Origin: Albifimbria verrucaria | Lineage: Eukaryota; Ascomycota; Sordariomycetes; Hypocreales; Stachybotryaceae | Reading direction: 5' to 3' | Assembly: GCA_020081605.1 (NCBI GenBank) | Contig: JAHREC010000009.1 | Coordinates: forward strand, 1,984,001-2,048,000 | Length of the DNA: 64,000 bases | In this document: piece after piece, positions 1 to 10,985 of the stretch | How the letters are laid out: each line of letters begins with the position of its first letter | Numbering within the stretch: position 1 is the first letter of the stretch | The notes under the pieces: model-generated | Databases searched by the model: none | Told to the model about the DNA's origin: nothing | What the model saw: the letters and a program-made list of their open reading frames with translations, nothing else | Position numbers and translations under genes: made by a program

Positions 1-805
1 TGACGAGCTCGCGAACATAGCCATCGACAAGCAGAAAATGCTCCTGTCTGCGGATGTTGGTCACTTCTCGCTGGTGCGGGCCCTGCACCTTGCCGACCTC
101 ATTACTCTCATGAACGGTGCGAGAACCAATAAAGCTAGAAAAGAAAGGAGACCCGGCTAATACATGGGATTCTAGGCTTCTGTGGTGTCATGTCTGTCTT
201 CTCGTCCCTGCGATATTGTCTCGGCGACCCAAGCGACCACAGCAGCATCTGGGCTGCCTTGATCTTCCTCCCGTTCGGTTTCTTCTTCGACGCATTCGAT
301 GGCAAGGTAGCGCGATGGAGAAAGAAGAGCAGCCTTATGGGCCAGGAGTTGGATTCGCTCGCTGACCTGGTATGTTCCGCCGAACGAGTCTCCCAGCAGA
401 ATCCACATCCCCAAGACACAGCTGACGATGGTATAGATTTCCTTTGGCGTTGCGCCGGCTATGGTCGCCTTCACCATTGGTCTCCGCTCCACGGTCGATA
501 CCCTCGGTTTGTCATTCTTTGTCTTGTGCGGCCTTACCCGTCTGGCCCGCTTCAACGTGACAGTTTCTGTTCTTCCCAAGGACGCCACAGGCAAGAGCAA
601 GTACTTTGAGGGAACGCCCATTCCTACCTCATTGGGCATGGATGCTGTCATGGCCTACTGGGTGAATAAGGACTGGATTTTGAACAACCTTCCTCTCGGC
701 GTGTGGTTCGAGGGTACCGCTTTGGAGTTCCACCCCATCGTCCTCATGTTTGTCCTTCACGGATGCCTCATGACAAGCAAGACCATTCGCCTGCCAAAGC
801 CTTAA
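1..805 (+). CDS. CHO1: CDP-diacylglycerol--serine O-phosphatidyltransferase (phosphatidylserine synthase), 5'-truncated
   Basis: This is the 3' part of phosphatidylserine synthase, the integral ER membrane enzyme that makes phosphatidylserine from CDP-diacylglycerol and serine. The start lies outside the window. Exons are 1-116, 176-369 and 437-805, giving 225 visible residues with frame kept across both introns. The CDP-alcohol phosphatidyltransferase signature is seen around 285-370 as [10 protein letters not shown]...[10 protein letters not shown], the D-G-x2-A-R-x8-G-x3-D-x3-D motif. Hydrophobic spans follow, then a hydrophobic C-terminus ending KTIRLPKP. The first intron has a GTGCGA donor, a CTAAT branch site near 157 and a TAG acceptor; the second uses GTATGT. 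No frame break is visible in this part. The CHO1 assignment rests on the motif and on the fungal PSS-like C-terminal half. Confidence 0.92.
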
Positions 806-1355
806 GCCATGTCGCAGAACAATGGTGCAGGTTAGATCTGGTTAGCCTGATGCAGTGGGCATCGCTGCCAACACTTTAAAGACTACGACAGGTGACGCGT
901 TGCCTCGCAGGCACGAAGGAGTGGAATTGATAACTAAATATGATATGGAGGCAGATGGCATGGTTAAAACAGGGCAGGGGAACGTGGAATCGATTTGGGA
1001 CAGGCTCATGGCTTACGCAGCATACCGTAGAAATGATTCATGATACCCCTAAGTGGATGGCGGAGCAATGACTTTTAAGCGTGCTATTCTGGGCGTTTCA
1101 GTCAAGAAAGTCGCACAGTTTACTATACGAATCTGCATTATATTCAGTTGGTAGCGTTGAAGTGGTGGAAATAATAGAAATTGTGCACATTTTTCGATTG
1201 CCCTTTTAGCCTTGTTGCTGAATCCTTTGAGTGAAGCCCCTCGCTAGGTACAAAAAACGGTCCATGGCGATAAGCCACGGATTATGCCAAACACGTTGCG
1301 GCCACCACCGTCTTTCTTCCCCAGCCGTTATACCTGCCAACCACGCATCGCTCAG
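806..1355. other. Intergenic, PSS 3' flank and TF promoter
   Basis: This stretch holds the 3' flank of phosphatidylserine synthase and the 5' flank of the Zn2Cys6 gene. An open frame at 855-1043 has no recognisable protein. Nothing else is supported. Confidence 0.5.
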
Positions 1356-3286
1356 ATGACGCAGAATATGACTTCCTCTGTGCAAGGGCCGGGCTCTCGC
1401 CGGGCAGGGGTGGCTTGTTTCCCGTGTCGCAAGGGGAAAAGACGTTGTGATCGAGCGTTGCCAGCATGCCATCTCTGCACCAGCAAGGCAATAGGTTGTG
1501 AGTATCCCGTACGCCGCGGACAAAAGGAGCAGCGTCCTGCTTCAAGAAGTACGAGCCCAACACTTCCCTCGGCATCGAGTGAAGGTGCGTCGCCGTCACA
1601 GCAGCAGCGGCAGCAACAGCAACAGCAACAGCACTACCAGCACAGCAAACGCTATGTCTCAACAATCCCTGCATCCTCGTCCTCTGCAGCACTCTATTTC
1701 ATTGCACCAGACGTGTTCCACCAGGCGCAGCTAGAGATGCCTCGGGGCGATTTCAGCGTCCCGGGGATGTAGCTGCCATGGTGGGAGATTCAATACGGAT
1801 CCGAGAGGTCGCAACAGGCTATTTTGCTATTACGAATCGGTGGATGCCCATCATATCGCGGAAGCGTTTCTTCAACAACCTGCTACACCCGCTGTCGCCG
1901 CGACGGTGTGAGTTGAGCTTACTGGCGTTGTGTATGGAGCTGTACTGCACTCCCGTACCGGATGGCGTGGACGATGCCGCGACGGACTTGTATCGTCTGG
2001 CTAAAGGCTTTCACAATGACCTGACAGCTGCGGGTATCATGTCGATTCAAATGCTCCAGGCTGGTGTGATCCTTGCAATGTATGAGCTTGGACAGGCTGT
2101 CTACCCAGCTGCGTTCTTGACCGTGGGTGCATGTGTGCGATATGGTATCGCTCTTGGGGCGGATAAACTCATGAGCGACTTGATGGGGGTAACGAACAGC
2201 AGAGATCATGGCTTGAGGCTGAAGAGATGAGAAGGGTATGGTGGGCGATTCTAATGCTGGATAGGTGAGTGAGCTTACTAGGGTGGTTTAGAGCACTCGA
2301 TGGGGCTTCCTTTAAAGGAGCTGGGGTGACCAGGCCATTAACCATTTGTCGCAGATTCCTGAACATATCAAACCCAATGAGGCGTACGGCAGCTCCAGAT
2401 ATTGTCTTCGATGCCTATCTACCAGTTGATGATAAGTCTTTTGACGAAGGAGTAGGTACTGTTCAACGAACTGGCCCACCCAGCAGCTAATGCTCGCAGA
2501 CGACAAAACCAGAAGATGCAGTAAACATTTCTAGAGCTTTCACTCTTCAGATGGGCCAATTTTCTCGACAGGCTCAGGCAACTTACTTACTCGGTCAGGC
2601 TTTAGAAGAGGTGGCTATGAGAAGGATCCCCGAAGACGGATGCAACACGACGCAATTACGGCGGACATTGCTGGCTCTCGTCAACATAATAGAATCGGAA
2701 GCCACAATCAGACGGCTGGAGTTTTGCTCACCGTCGAGTCTATCATATATGTATGTGTGGTCCATTACAAAAACGTAGTTTACCACTGACTTTACTGGGT
2801 AGAGCTATCCTACTTCTCCAACGGCACGAATGGCAACAGAAGAACAACGACTCCAACATGGAATCAACTACTGATGATGATTTATTCCCGAAACGCAATC
2901 GACCTTGGAAGCACTTTCAAGACTGGCAACCTCCTGCGGACATGACATGATGCAAACACCAAACTATGTCAGTCACTTGTCCATCATACTGCTACATGTC
3001 ATGTACGAAGCTGCATTGACGTTCCTGTTGATGCCTGGGCATTTCGATATTTCCAGACAAACAAATGTCAACACTGTCAAGGAACGGATGCGTGATATGA
3101 AGCCGCGATGGCGCTTAGCCGGTGAGTCTGGGTAACTGAATACGGTGCCAATCTAGGGAATGTCACAACACATGGTATGCTAACAAGAATGTTGCAGGAG
3201 TGTATCTTAGTATTATAGAGGCCAAGGAGATCACTAGGGCATCGACTGCGGAACAAAGCTATACACTTGCGGTTTGCATTAAATAA
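1356..3286 (+). CDS. Zn(II)2Cys6 transcription factor (frame-broken in this sequence)
   Basis: This is a fungal binuclear zinc-cluster regulator. The DNA-binding motif CFPCRKGKRRC...CHLC...C follows C-x2-C-x6-C-x6-C-x2-C-x6-C near 1410-1500. A glutamine-rich tract follows (about 1605-1635), then a fungal transcription-factor middle homology region (LLALCMELY, AVYPAAFLTVG, EEMRRVWWAILMLDR). Proposed exons are 1356-2264, 2355-2451, 2500-2750, 2803-3121 and 3198-3286. Three single-base losses break the frame: in CCGGGG near 1763, at ACGAA near 2199, and between 2850 and 2885. Counting them back gives exactly 556 codons (555 residues). The start could also be the in-frame ATG at 1284 or 1368. It lies tail to tail with the dehydrogenase, 51 bp apart. 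The target genes cannot be read from the sequence. Confidence 0.8.
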
Positions 3287-3337
3287 TACCGCAATTCTAA
3301 ATCTAAACCAATGAACGCCTCGGTTACACCTATGTCA

Positions 3338-4355
3338 TTACCAAGGAAGCTTGTTTCCATCGTAACCATAAAACGCGCCATTGTCCTCGGGCTTCAAGCT
3401 GTTGAGAACTTTGATAGTGCCCTCAGCCGATTCCTCAACGGACAAATTAGGTACATGCGGGGCGTACTTGGCCATCCAGTCCGCAATGCCGTTACCAATC
3501 TGTGTCGCGCCGGACCATCCTGTAAGAGCCAACGTCAGAAATGCCTAGAAATAGAGCAGGATGGACAAGGGTCGACTTACCAGGGTGGATGATGGTCATG
3601 GTGATACCATCGTTCTTAAGATATGAGCTCCATTTCCTCACCAGCCTATTCGAAGATTAATTGGTGCTTAATAAATTTGACAAAAAGTGGTGGTGGCACT
3701 GACATGTTCAAGGCGGCCTTGGCAATAGAGTAGCCGTTGGCGAGGCCGATCATGTTGCCGGCATACTCGATAGATCCCAGCACTGATGAGATAATTCCAA
3801 TCTTCTTACCCTCGCTCTTACGGATAAGCGGGAGGAACTCGCGCACGACAATGATGGTGCTCTTGAGGTTGAAGCCGACCTCGTCAATCAAGACATCAAG
3901 ATCCCTGATGATTCCGCGTGTTAGCCAGATGAAACAGCAAGGAACATCAAACAGTCCATGATATGATGTAAATTATGGAACAGAGTTTGACTTACATATC
4001 CTCGAACTTGGGCTGAGGATGCTCGGGCCCCGCATTGCTGATGAGGTTGTCAAGGCCCGAGGGCAGGAGACGAGCGGTCTCCTCAGCCGCCTTGCGGACG
4101 CTGTCCGCATTACTGACGTCGAGCTCTACAAGATGGAGGCGGCCATCGGGATGCTTGGCCTTAAGATCCTGAAGGCCTTGGGAGGCAGCAGGGTTACGGG
4201 CTGTAGCAATGACTGTGTTGTTGGGGTCCTTGAGCTGTGCGAGATGGTCGTGTAAGTCAGATAGCTGGGTTGAGAGGGGAGGTTTCACAAACCAGAACGG
4301 TAGCAAAGCCCAGGCCAAGTCCACGGCTAGCTCCAGTGATCAAGTAAGAAGGCAT
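3338..4355 (-). CDS. Short-chain dehydrogenase/reductase (SDR), NAD(P)-dependent
   Basis: This is a classical SDR oxidoreductase of 249 residues. Five exons run on the minus strand: 4355-4293, 4234-3996, 3904-3704, 3645-3581 and 3519-3338. They add up to exactly 750 nt without any frame break. The N-terminal Rossmann motif is TGASRGLGLG right after MPSYLI. The adenine-ring/acidic position follows ELDVSNA, the NAG motif is ISNAG, the catalytic serine lies in GIISSVLGS and the catalytic pair is in GYSIAKAAL (Y-x3-K). C-terminal residues include the expected HPGW turn after the active site. The length and single domain suit a small carbonyl or aldehyde reductase, but the substrate cannot be inferred. 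A TATAAATA stretch lies near 4490, and a block of phased GCCCGCA repeats lies further upstream. Confidence 0.93.
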
Positions 4356-6203
4356 TTTGGGTGGAGGAAGATGTTGATCCTGGGTGTTGGTAAAGGCAGT
4401 TGAATTGTTTGAGATTGAGGTTGTTGCAGTTCAAGATGATTGTGGTTGATGTTGATCAAGACATTCCCATGAAGCGACCAACGACCTCCTATAAATACTC
4501 GTTTATTCGGAATCATTGGGAGTTGATTTTTAATCTACATGATAACTTGCTGCAGCGTAATGCGTGTTAAGGTGAGGCTAGAGATTCGGGTGTTGCGGTG
4601 GTCTAGATGGTGATGCCCGCAGACGCTGGGAAATGTCCGAACCGCCGCAGATGCCCGCAAAAGCCCGCATTTGCTGACATAAGCCCGTAGAGGCCCGCAG
4701 AGGCCCGCAAAGGCCCGCAGCGTACCTTCCTCCCAACTGCGCCATGTTTATTATATAAAAGAGCCCATCGCCGTTCGATTTCTCACCTCGCATGAGTAAT
4801 CATACCTTCGTTTTCTCATACCGCGATTAGTGATCGCTAACACTGCCAGCTTGCGCGCCTGTGTCGTCGTGCAGCGCTTTCTCGGCGAGAGTCCCCAGAG
4901 TAGATTATTTACTCTTATTTGCCTAAACATCGGCTCCGATGCAAGCAAGTCGCAGGCCGACTGACTAGACTCATGGGACCCCATTAGCTCGGTGGGACAG
5001 CCAACCCGTACGGCATGGCGGCAGTCGAAAAGGGCAGAGTTCACGAACGCTGTTCCCTATGCTACCCCGGGCATGATTGAGACGCTTACCAGGGGCTGAG
5101 CTGGCGACGATTCGGGTCGTGGTGATTTCATTTCGCCTTTTCCTCGTGCAGGGTTGTGTTATTGGCCAATCGGGCTCACCCCTGGAAGTCCTTGAATCCT
5201 TCCAAAAATAATGTCGTTGTGTGTGTGAACAGTCCACACTACTATGGGATACGGTACATCAACACGAGCAGTCATCAGCACGGGTAATTTTACCTGCGGC
5301 TACATTTTCCTGGGCCATCATCTACCCGTTGCGTATAAGACGCGCGCTTGGAGCTTGGGACCCAATCGTGTCCGTGCAACGCAGCAGTTCTGGTAAGGGG
5401 CAAGTAGTGGGCAGTGGACCAGTCGGCCATCGATCGACGACAGCCAGGACTTTGTCGGTTGAACTCGTTGAAGTCGTTGAGCTCGCCTGTTTGTTGCGCC
5501 TCCTCTTTTGCCTCTCGTGCCTCTTGTGCCATGATGGAGCGTGTGACACAGAAGCTGATTAAGACCACGAGGCCGCCGCAAACAGCTCATCATGATGAGA
5601 GAGCATGGGCATTCCTGATGGTGACTGTCCTACCGACGCAGTCTAAGATGAGCCCCATCCTTGGCGCAAGGATGCCGCATCCTTTCACCTTAACTGCCCT
5701 GGCCTTGCTGTACCTTAACACCTCCTGTTGGCGATGTTTGTACCTCGATGGACCACTGCGCATCTCGTTACTATGCCGTATCCTGACTTATCCATGTAGC
5801 TCATGCCCTGGCATAAGCGTGCCTGCATGCGTCCTATTCCAAACCTGGTGATCCTTGGTGGCCTTAATGTCCGGAGATGAAGCTTAACCACCCTTCCAGA
5901 ACGACAGCTTCATTTATTCTTTTTCCCTTTGCTCTGCATACCAAGCAAACTGTGAATTTTGTTTTCGTTTTTCGTCTGACGTCTTTGAATCATTACAGGC
6001 CATGTGCAACAACCTGTGAGGTATGTACGGCAGCTCTTGGTCCCATCGGCATGTCTGGTCCCAAGGACTTGGTTCCGTGATGCCAAAGCTCCAGCTTGTC
6101 AATGGTGTAACTGACTTGTCTCTTATTTTCTCAGCTGGACTCTTTATTCGATCGTAGCACATTTCTCGCAACTTCACGATTTTGAACTCGACAATCCCCG
6201 CCA
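4356..6203. other. Intergenic, SDR promoter and MFS upstream region
   Basis: This 1.85 kb separates the divergent SDR and MFS genes. It holds the GCCCGCA repeat block and a plus-strand TATATAAAA at about 4752. Open frames at 5221-5562, 5414-5851 and 5914-6273 overlap each other on both strands and resemble no protein I know. I see no convincing gene. Confidence 0.4.
4653..4719. repeat. Phased GCCCGCA repeat block
   Basis: The heptamer GCCCGCA occurs at 4653, 4663, 4693, 4703 and 4713, with a one-base variant GCCCGTA at 4683 and another copy at 4615. The copies fall on a 10-bp register, about one DNA helical turn. It lies about 300 bp upstream of the dehydrogenase start. It could be a degenerate minisatellite or an array of regulator sites; the sequence alone does not decide. 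Confidence 0.75.
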
Positions 6204-8541
6204 ATGGACCTGTCCGGCTTCTTTCTGTCCGGCGGCGGGGACGACGACAATGGACAGGAGCTCTCGGGGACATTGTTTTCTAAGAAGAGAGACGACACAA
6301 CACTAAGGAGTCCGGAAGCACTTTATCAGGGACCCTATGATGCTCGCACATCGCTGAGACGCTCGATGACCCAGCATCCGCCCCCGTATCACCGTATAGA
6401 TTGAGCTCGTTGACCAATCGCACATTCGACCAAAGAGCTTCAAGAGGTGGGAGTGTGAAGTCGGCACTGGGCAGGAATCTTTCGACGAATAGCCAGCCTG
6501 TGACACCTCTCACACCCAGCGTCTACAGGAGATCTACTTTGAACTCTCGGCCTGCGGCAAACACTGCTCCTCCTAGCCCACGAGACTTGATGAGGAATTC
6601 GGCTGTCTCGAGGTCGCACTTCTCAATAACCAGCGACCGGGCATCACAGGATATTATGATCTTTCTCGATCTTGCGAGCCCCAGACTGCCCCCGCCGCTA
6701 GAAACGCCAACGACGCCAGAGGACTATTACACTCACAGATACGATTTCGATAATTCGTCTTACTACAGCACTCTCTCCCTACCTCTGAGACGCGACCTAC
6801 AACATCGGAAGGGTTCTACCAATACAGACTCTCGAGTACCACCAACGTCGCAAAGATGCCGGCTCTCAAGTCCCGCGCTGAGACGCCCTCTGGTGCTTGG
6901 CGATTCGACGTTGTGAGCCATCAGGATGGTCTTCGTATGCATCATCACCCAGGCTACTCGGCCGTTGACGTGCAAAGTGACGTGGAAACGGCCACGCCTC
7001 TACAGACTCCGTACCTAGATGCGACCGAGCCGAAAATACCACTCATGACACACGAAAATAGAAGTCTGACCGATACGCTGGACTTGAAGGACACGAAGCC
7101 CATAAACTTTACACCAACCCCGTCGCCTTCAATTCCATCCAACAAGTTCACTTTGGGCATAATTGCTTGCTTCGGCCAGGCCATTGTCGCGATGGTCTTG
7201 ATACAGGCGCTCATCCCCGCGCGCACCATTGGCGAATCTCTCTCAGAGGCAGGGGTGAGTGAGCCTGGTGAACTCATGTGGTTGACTGCTGCGTGCATCA
7301 TTACTGCTTCGGCGTTCACATTGCCCGCCGCTCGGATTACCGATTACATTGGCACCAGGAAGGCGTATATTGGCAGTATGATGTGGCTTATGATTTGGAC
7401 AGAGCTCGCTGCTTTTGGAGGCCATGTCCAGCGAGCTGGCAGTTCAGGATTGACGTTCATCAGCGTCTGCAGGGCGATGCAGGGAATCGGGATCGCCTTT
7501 CTCGGTCCTATGTGCTGCGATATGCTACAGCAGATGTACCCTCTGCTTTCACCAGTGCTCTGATTGCCATCTCTGGAGTAGTAGGCGCCGTCATTGGCGG
7601 CATCATTACCTGCGCGTTTGCTTCTGGGTCCAACTGGAAATGGTCCTTTGTGCTTCTCTCTGTTATCTGTATTGCCCTCGCGGTGCTGGGTCTTTTGGTG
7701 CTGCCACGTATGCAGAGGCAGAACCATGATTCGAGACACGGCAGTTTATGGACACATCTCGATGCTCTGGGCATGTTCTCTGGCGGAGCTGGAGTTGTGC
7801 TTTTACCATTGGGCTGAACTTGCTGTCTCTTGTGTCTCCTAGGAAGCCATATCCTTACCTGATGATGGTTGTGGGATTGATACTATTCGCCTGGTTCCTC
7901 TTCACTGAGCGGTCGGCATTAAGCCCTGTGCTGCCGTTTGCATCCATTACCACGCGGGCATATATTGTGTTGGCGTGCCTGGCCATCTACTGGGGCGCTT
8001 TGACAGTGTGGCTCTGGTATCTGGTCCAGATTCTTGAGCACATACGAGAATGGAAGCCTATTCTCATCAGCGCTGGCCTCATCCCAATGCTCATCATCGG
8101 CGTCGGCGGAGCATCCGGCACGCGTTTTGCCATACGCATAGCCAGCTCGGAGGTAGTCATGTTTTCCACTGCCGGCCTGAGCTTCATCGGCTACGTCGTC
8201 ATGGCCACTGCCGAGAATGAGATATACTGGCGAAGCCCATTCTTCAGCATTTTGCTAGCATCCCCTGGAACGGTCATGTTCACCCTCTCCGCGATGCGGC
8301 TCCTAAGCGACAATGTCGCACCGAGGTTTCCTCGTCCTTAACGGCCCTTGCCTTCGCAATTGTAGCTTTCGGAATGTCTGTCGCCCTGGGCTTCGCCGGG
8401 ACGATCGAGAGAGCCATCAATGGAGGAGACGAGGGTCAGTTGACAGAGTACCGAGGCGGGCAGTACGTTGGACTGTCGCTGAGCGCACTCGTACTTGTTC
8501 TTTCTTTGAGTTTATTGATTTCGGGTCATTTAAGGCGTTGA
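6204..8541 (+). CDS. Major facilitator superfamily transporter, DHA2-like, with long N-terminal cytoplasmic tail
   Basis: This is a polytopic plasma-membrane permease of the drug:H+ antiporter type. About 310 Ser/Thr/Pro-rich, disorder-like residues precede the first span (NKFTLGIIACFGQAIVAMVL). MFS landmarks follow: TDYIGTRKAYIG after span 2-3, CRAMQGIGIAFLGP, then SALIAISGVVGAVIGGII (motif C-like). Many further spans end near FAIVAFGMSVALGFAG, the loop ERAINGGDEGQL and a last span before LRR. The gene appears intronless. Five one-base losses break it: CCCCC at about 6380, between 6740 and 6800, CCC 7539-7541, near 7797, and TTT near 8325. Restoring the count gives exactly 781 codons. The initiator at 6204 is the first ATG of the frame and is not certain. 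The substrate is unknown; DHA2 relatives export aminotriazole and other drugs. Confidence 0.82.
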
Positions 8542-9061
8542 AAGGGTTTTATATAAAAGCACTACATGGGAATCATCAGCGTGGCGCCGGCGGGGAGGAA
8601 AATACCCTGTTGTTAATCATTTGGGAAGAAACAGAAAAATGAGGGTCATACACGAGCGCGTATGATCATGTATAATTTGTAAAGATAGCCATGAGCAGGA
8701 TACACACACACACACACACACATACATACACATCACGGCAAAGACGACCAAGATATATTTTCTTTTTCTTTTTTCTGTATTCTTTCTTCATTCCCATTCT
8801 TTAGTCTCGTATCCATTTGGTGTCTGTACATGAACTCCTCCCTCCCCTTTCACCGCGGAGGGCGACTGGATATAAAAAAGACAGGAAGAAAAAGGCAAAG
8901 CCAGAGCAAAGATGATGGAGTAAAAAGCTGTGAGCCCATATAAAAAGATCCGTAGAACGCCGTAGTTTCCTCTCTTTTTGACACAAGAACCGCCTTGGCA
9001 GCACCGACCTGTCCCATCCTCCCCGTTTGCAGTTCGTTTGACCGTTCCGAGGCTTCGGGGC
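8542..9061. other. Convergent 3' flanks with an (AC)n microsatellite
   Basis: This is the tail-to-tail spacer between the MFS gene and GAR1. A dinucleotide AC repeat lies at about 8702-8722, followed by TACA units. Pyrimidine-rich sequence follows at 8755-8790. No gene is seen. Confidence 0.7.
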
Positions 9062-9955
9062 TTAGAATCGTCCACCGCCACGGCTGAAGCCACCACGTCC
9101 ACGACCACCGCCGCCACCACGGCCACCACCAAAACCGCTGCCTCCACGACCACCGCCACGGCCGCCGAAGCCGCCGCCGCCTCGAGGACCACCACGGCCA
9201 CCGCCGAAGCCACCACGGCCGCCACGGCCTCCACGTCCTCCGAAGCCGCCGCCACGGGGACCGCCTCGACCACCACCGCCAGCGCGCTTAGGCTTGGGAG
9301 CACCAGGAGGGGCTTGGGCTTAGGCAGGAAGCGCTCGAAGGGAGGAGCTTCTCGCCGGCGATGTAGAACTTGTCGCCCTCCTTGAAGGAGGTAGCCTGGA
9401 TGCCCTCGGAAGGCTTGATGGTGAAGAAGACCTGGTTGATGGGGCCGAGGACCTCGTCGACCTTGCCGACAGCCGTCTTGTTCTCGAGGAAGATCTGGGC
9501 GCCGAACTGGGGATCTTGGGGTTGATGGACTCGCAGAACATCTCACCCTCGCAGGGGTGCATGAACTTGCCCATTTCTAAGTCCAACATGTTAGTCTGCG
9601 GCTGGGGAGAGTTTGATGATGGATCTGATCAAGTTGCCCAGTGCTGAGAGCCCAGACCAAGCCGGGAAGCAGGACTAGAGCAGCGATCGAGGCCAATGGG
9701 GAGGGATTGTGTCGCTCGTACCTAGAACAGTGGCTGGGGACCAAAGTCTCGCTGCTGGAAACCACCGCGACCTAATTGAAAGACACACGATTAGCCTCAG
9801 GTTCATTTCCCAATTCGCCGCGCTGTTCGCATAACATCAAGCCCTAGATGGAACTCGAAGTCTGCCAACAGCCGCCGCACACAAGGGAGCCATCACAACG
9901 TACCACCACCACGGGGACCGCCGCCGCGGCCACCTCGAAAGCCACCTCGAGACAT
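9062..9955 (-). CDS. GAR1: H/ACA ribonucleoprotein complex subunit Gar1
   Basis: Gar1 is the nucleolar H/ACA snoRNP subunit needed for rRNA pseudouridylation. Exons are 9955-9904, 9771-9722 and 9576-9062 on the minus strand. A short RGG-rich N-terminus starts [10 protein letters not shown]. The conserved core includes [17 protein letters not shown], an acidic/aliphatic segment with [18 protein letters not shown], and [20 protein letters not shown] long Arg/Gly-rich C-terminal tail follows and ends [10 protein letters not shown]. Four one-base losses in C/G runs (9736-9739, 9509-9512, 9340-9342, 9309-9312) split the gene. Counting them back gives exactly 207 codons, a normal Gar1 size. Long alanine/valine-rich open frames over the tail on either strand are shadows of the GGN repeats. 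Confidence 0.93.
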
Positions 9956-10985
9956 TGCTACCGGAGGATGTTTTGAAAACTCGGAATGAACACGCGTTCG
10001 CGCCAATTGAAGCCCCTGGTGCAGAAAGGGGACAGAGCTGGCCGAGGGCAACAAAAACGTCGGAGTTTGTTGTTGCGGCTTCGGTCAGAGAAGTCGTGAT
10101 AACTTTTTGGGAATTGGGTATTTTTTTGCTCCTCTTGTGCTAAGGTGAAATTTTCGAGGCTTTGCCAGTCGAGCTCCCGAGGTGGCGCTGTGATTGGCTG
10201 GACGGGGGCGGTGGGGACTTTTTCTGGGCGGAACAACTTTTTGGCGGGGTTGCGTTATCTGATAAGAAAAATGGGGCCTTGCTGAAGACTCTCTCTCCAT
10301 TATCACCATTATCAACCGGATAACTGATGTGCTTCACAAGAGAAAGTGAAAAAGAAAAGAGAGAGAAAAAGAGAAATTAAAATAGAAAGAATGAGATTAT
10401 GAACTATTCCAATCAATTGGCCCTACAAATTATACTCATCGAACAAATTGATCAAATTTGACCTTGTTTTCACCTATTCCCTCCCTGACTTAGACAAGGC
10501 ATAGCCAGCAATTGTCCCACGATATCACTCACACACTGGTTTGAAGAACTTTACTTATAATTTCACTGCCTAGCGAAGGTGATCCTTGATATCCTATTTC
10601 ATAACGAACGCCCTCCCTTCCTACTTCCAACCCCTAGCCCTGTTTTGACGCCCATACTCTACCCGCCTCTTCTCCCGCTCCCTTACTCATACACCAGGTA
10701 TTCGAGGGACCACATCCCTATCCAGCTCAAACTGTACAGGACACAAGGAAACTAGTGACATAAAACAAAAAAAAAAAAAAATCAAACCATTGCAACTCGG
10801 AGCCTTCTAAAGCTCTGCAACTGTGCTCTTCGGATATCCACCTGGAATATGCAGGTTCGAGATCGTCGCGACACTATCGTTCCTGACCGTGTTGTTCGTG
10901 GGCCGCATGGGGTCTCTCTACTCCATAGGAGTCTTCGTCCGTTGTCGCTGACAGCGGGGCACCTCTGCCTCCATTTCGGGGACAG
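9956..10985. other. Intergenic, GAR1 promoter and SLM1 3' flank
   Basis: The first part is the GAR1 5' flank and the rest is the SLM1 3' flank. A run of about 15 A lies at 10767-10781 and a purine-rich stretch at 10330-10380. No gene is recognised. Confidence 0.55.

Noticed and set aside
1356..3286. The first zinc-cluster gene as a pseudogene
   Set aside because: Its three breaks are the same one-base losses seen in essential genes, splice sites are intact, and the restored length is a whole number of codons.
8788..9546. Long Ala/Val-rich and Thr-rich open frames over the GAR1 tail
   Set aside because: They are alternate-frame and antisense readings of the GGN-rich RGG repeat of GAR1.
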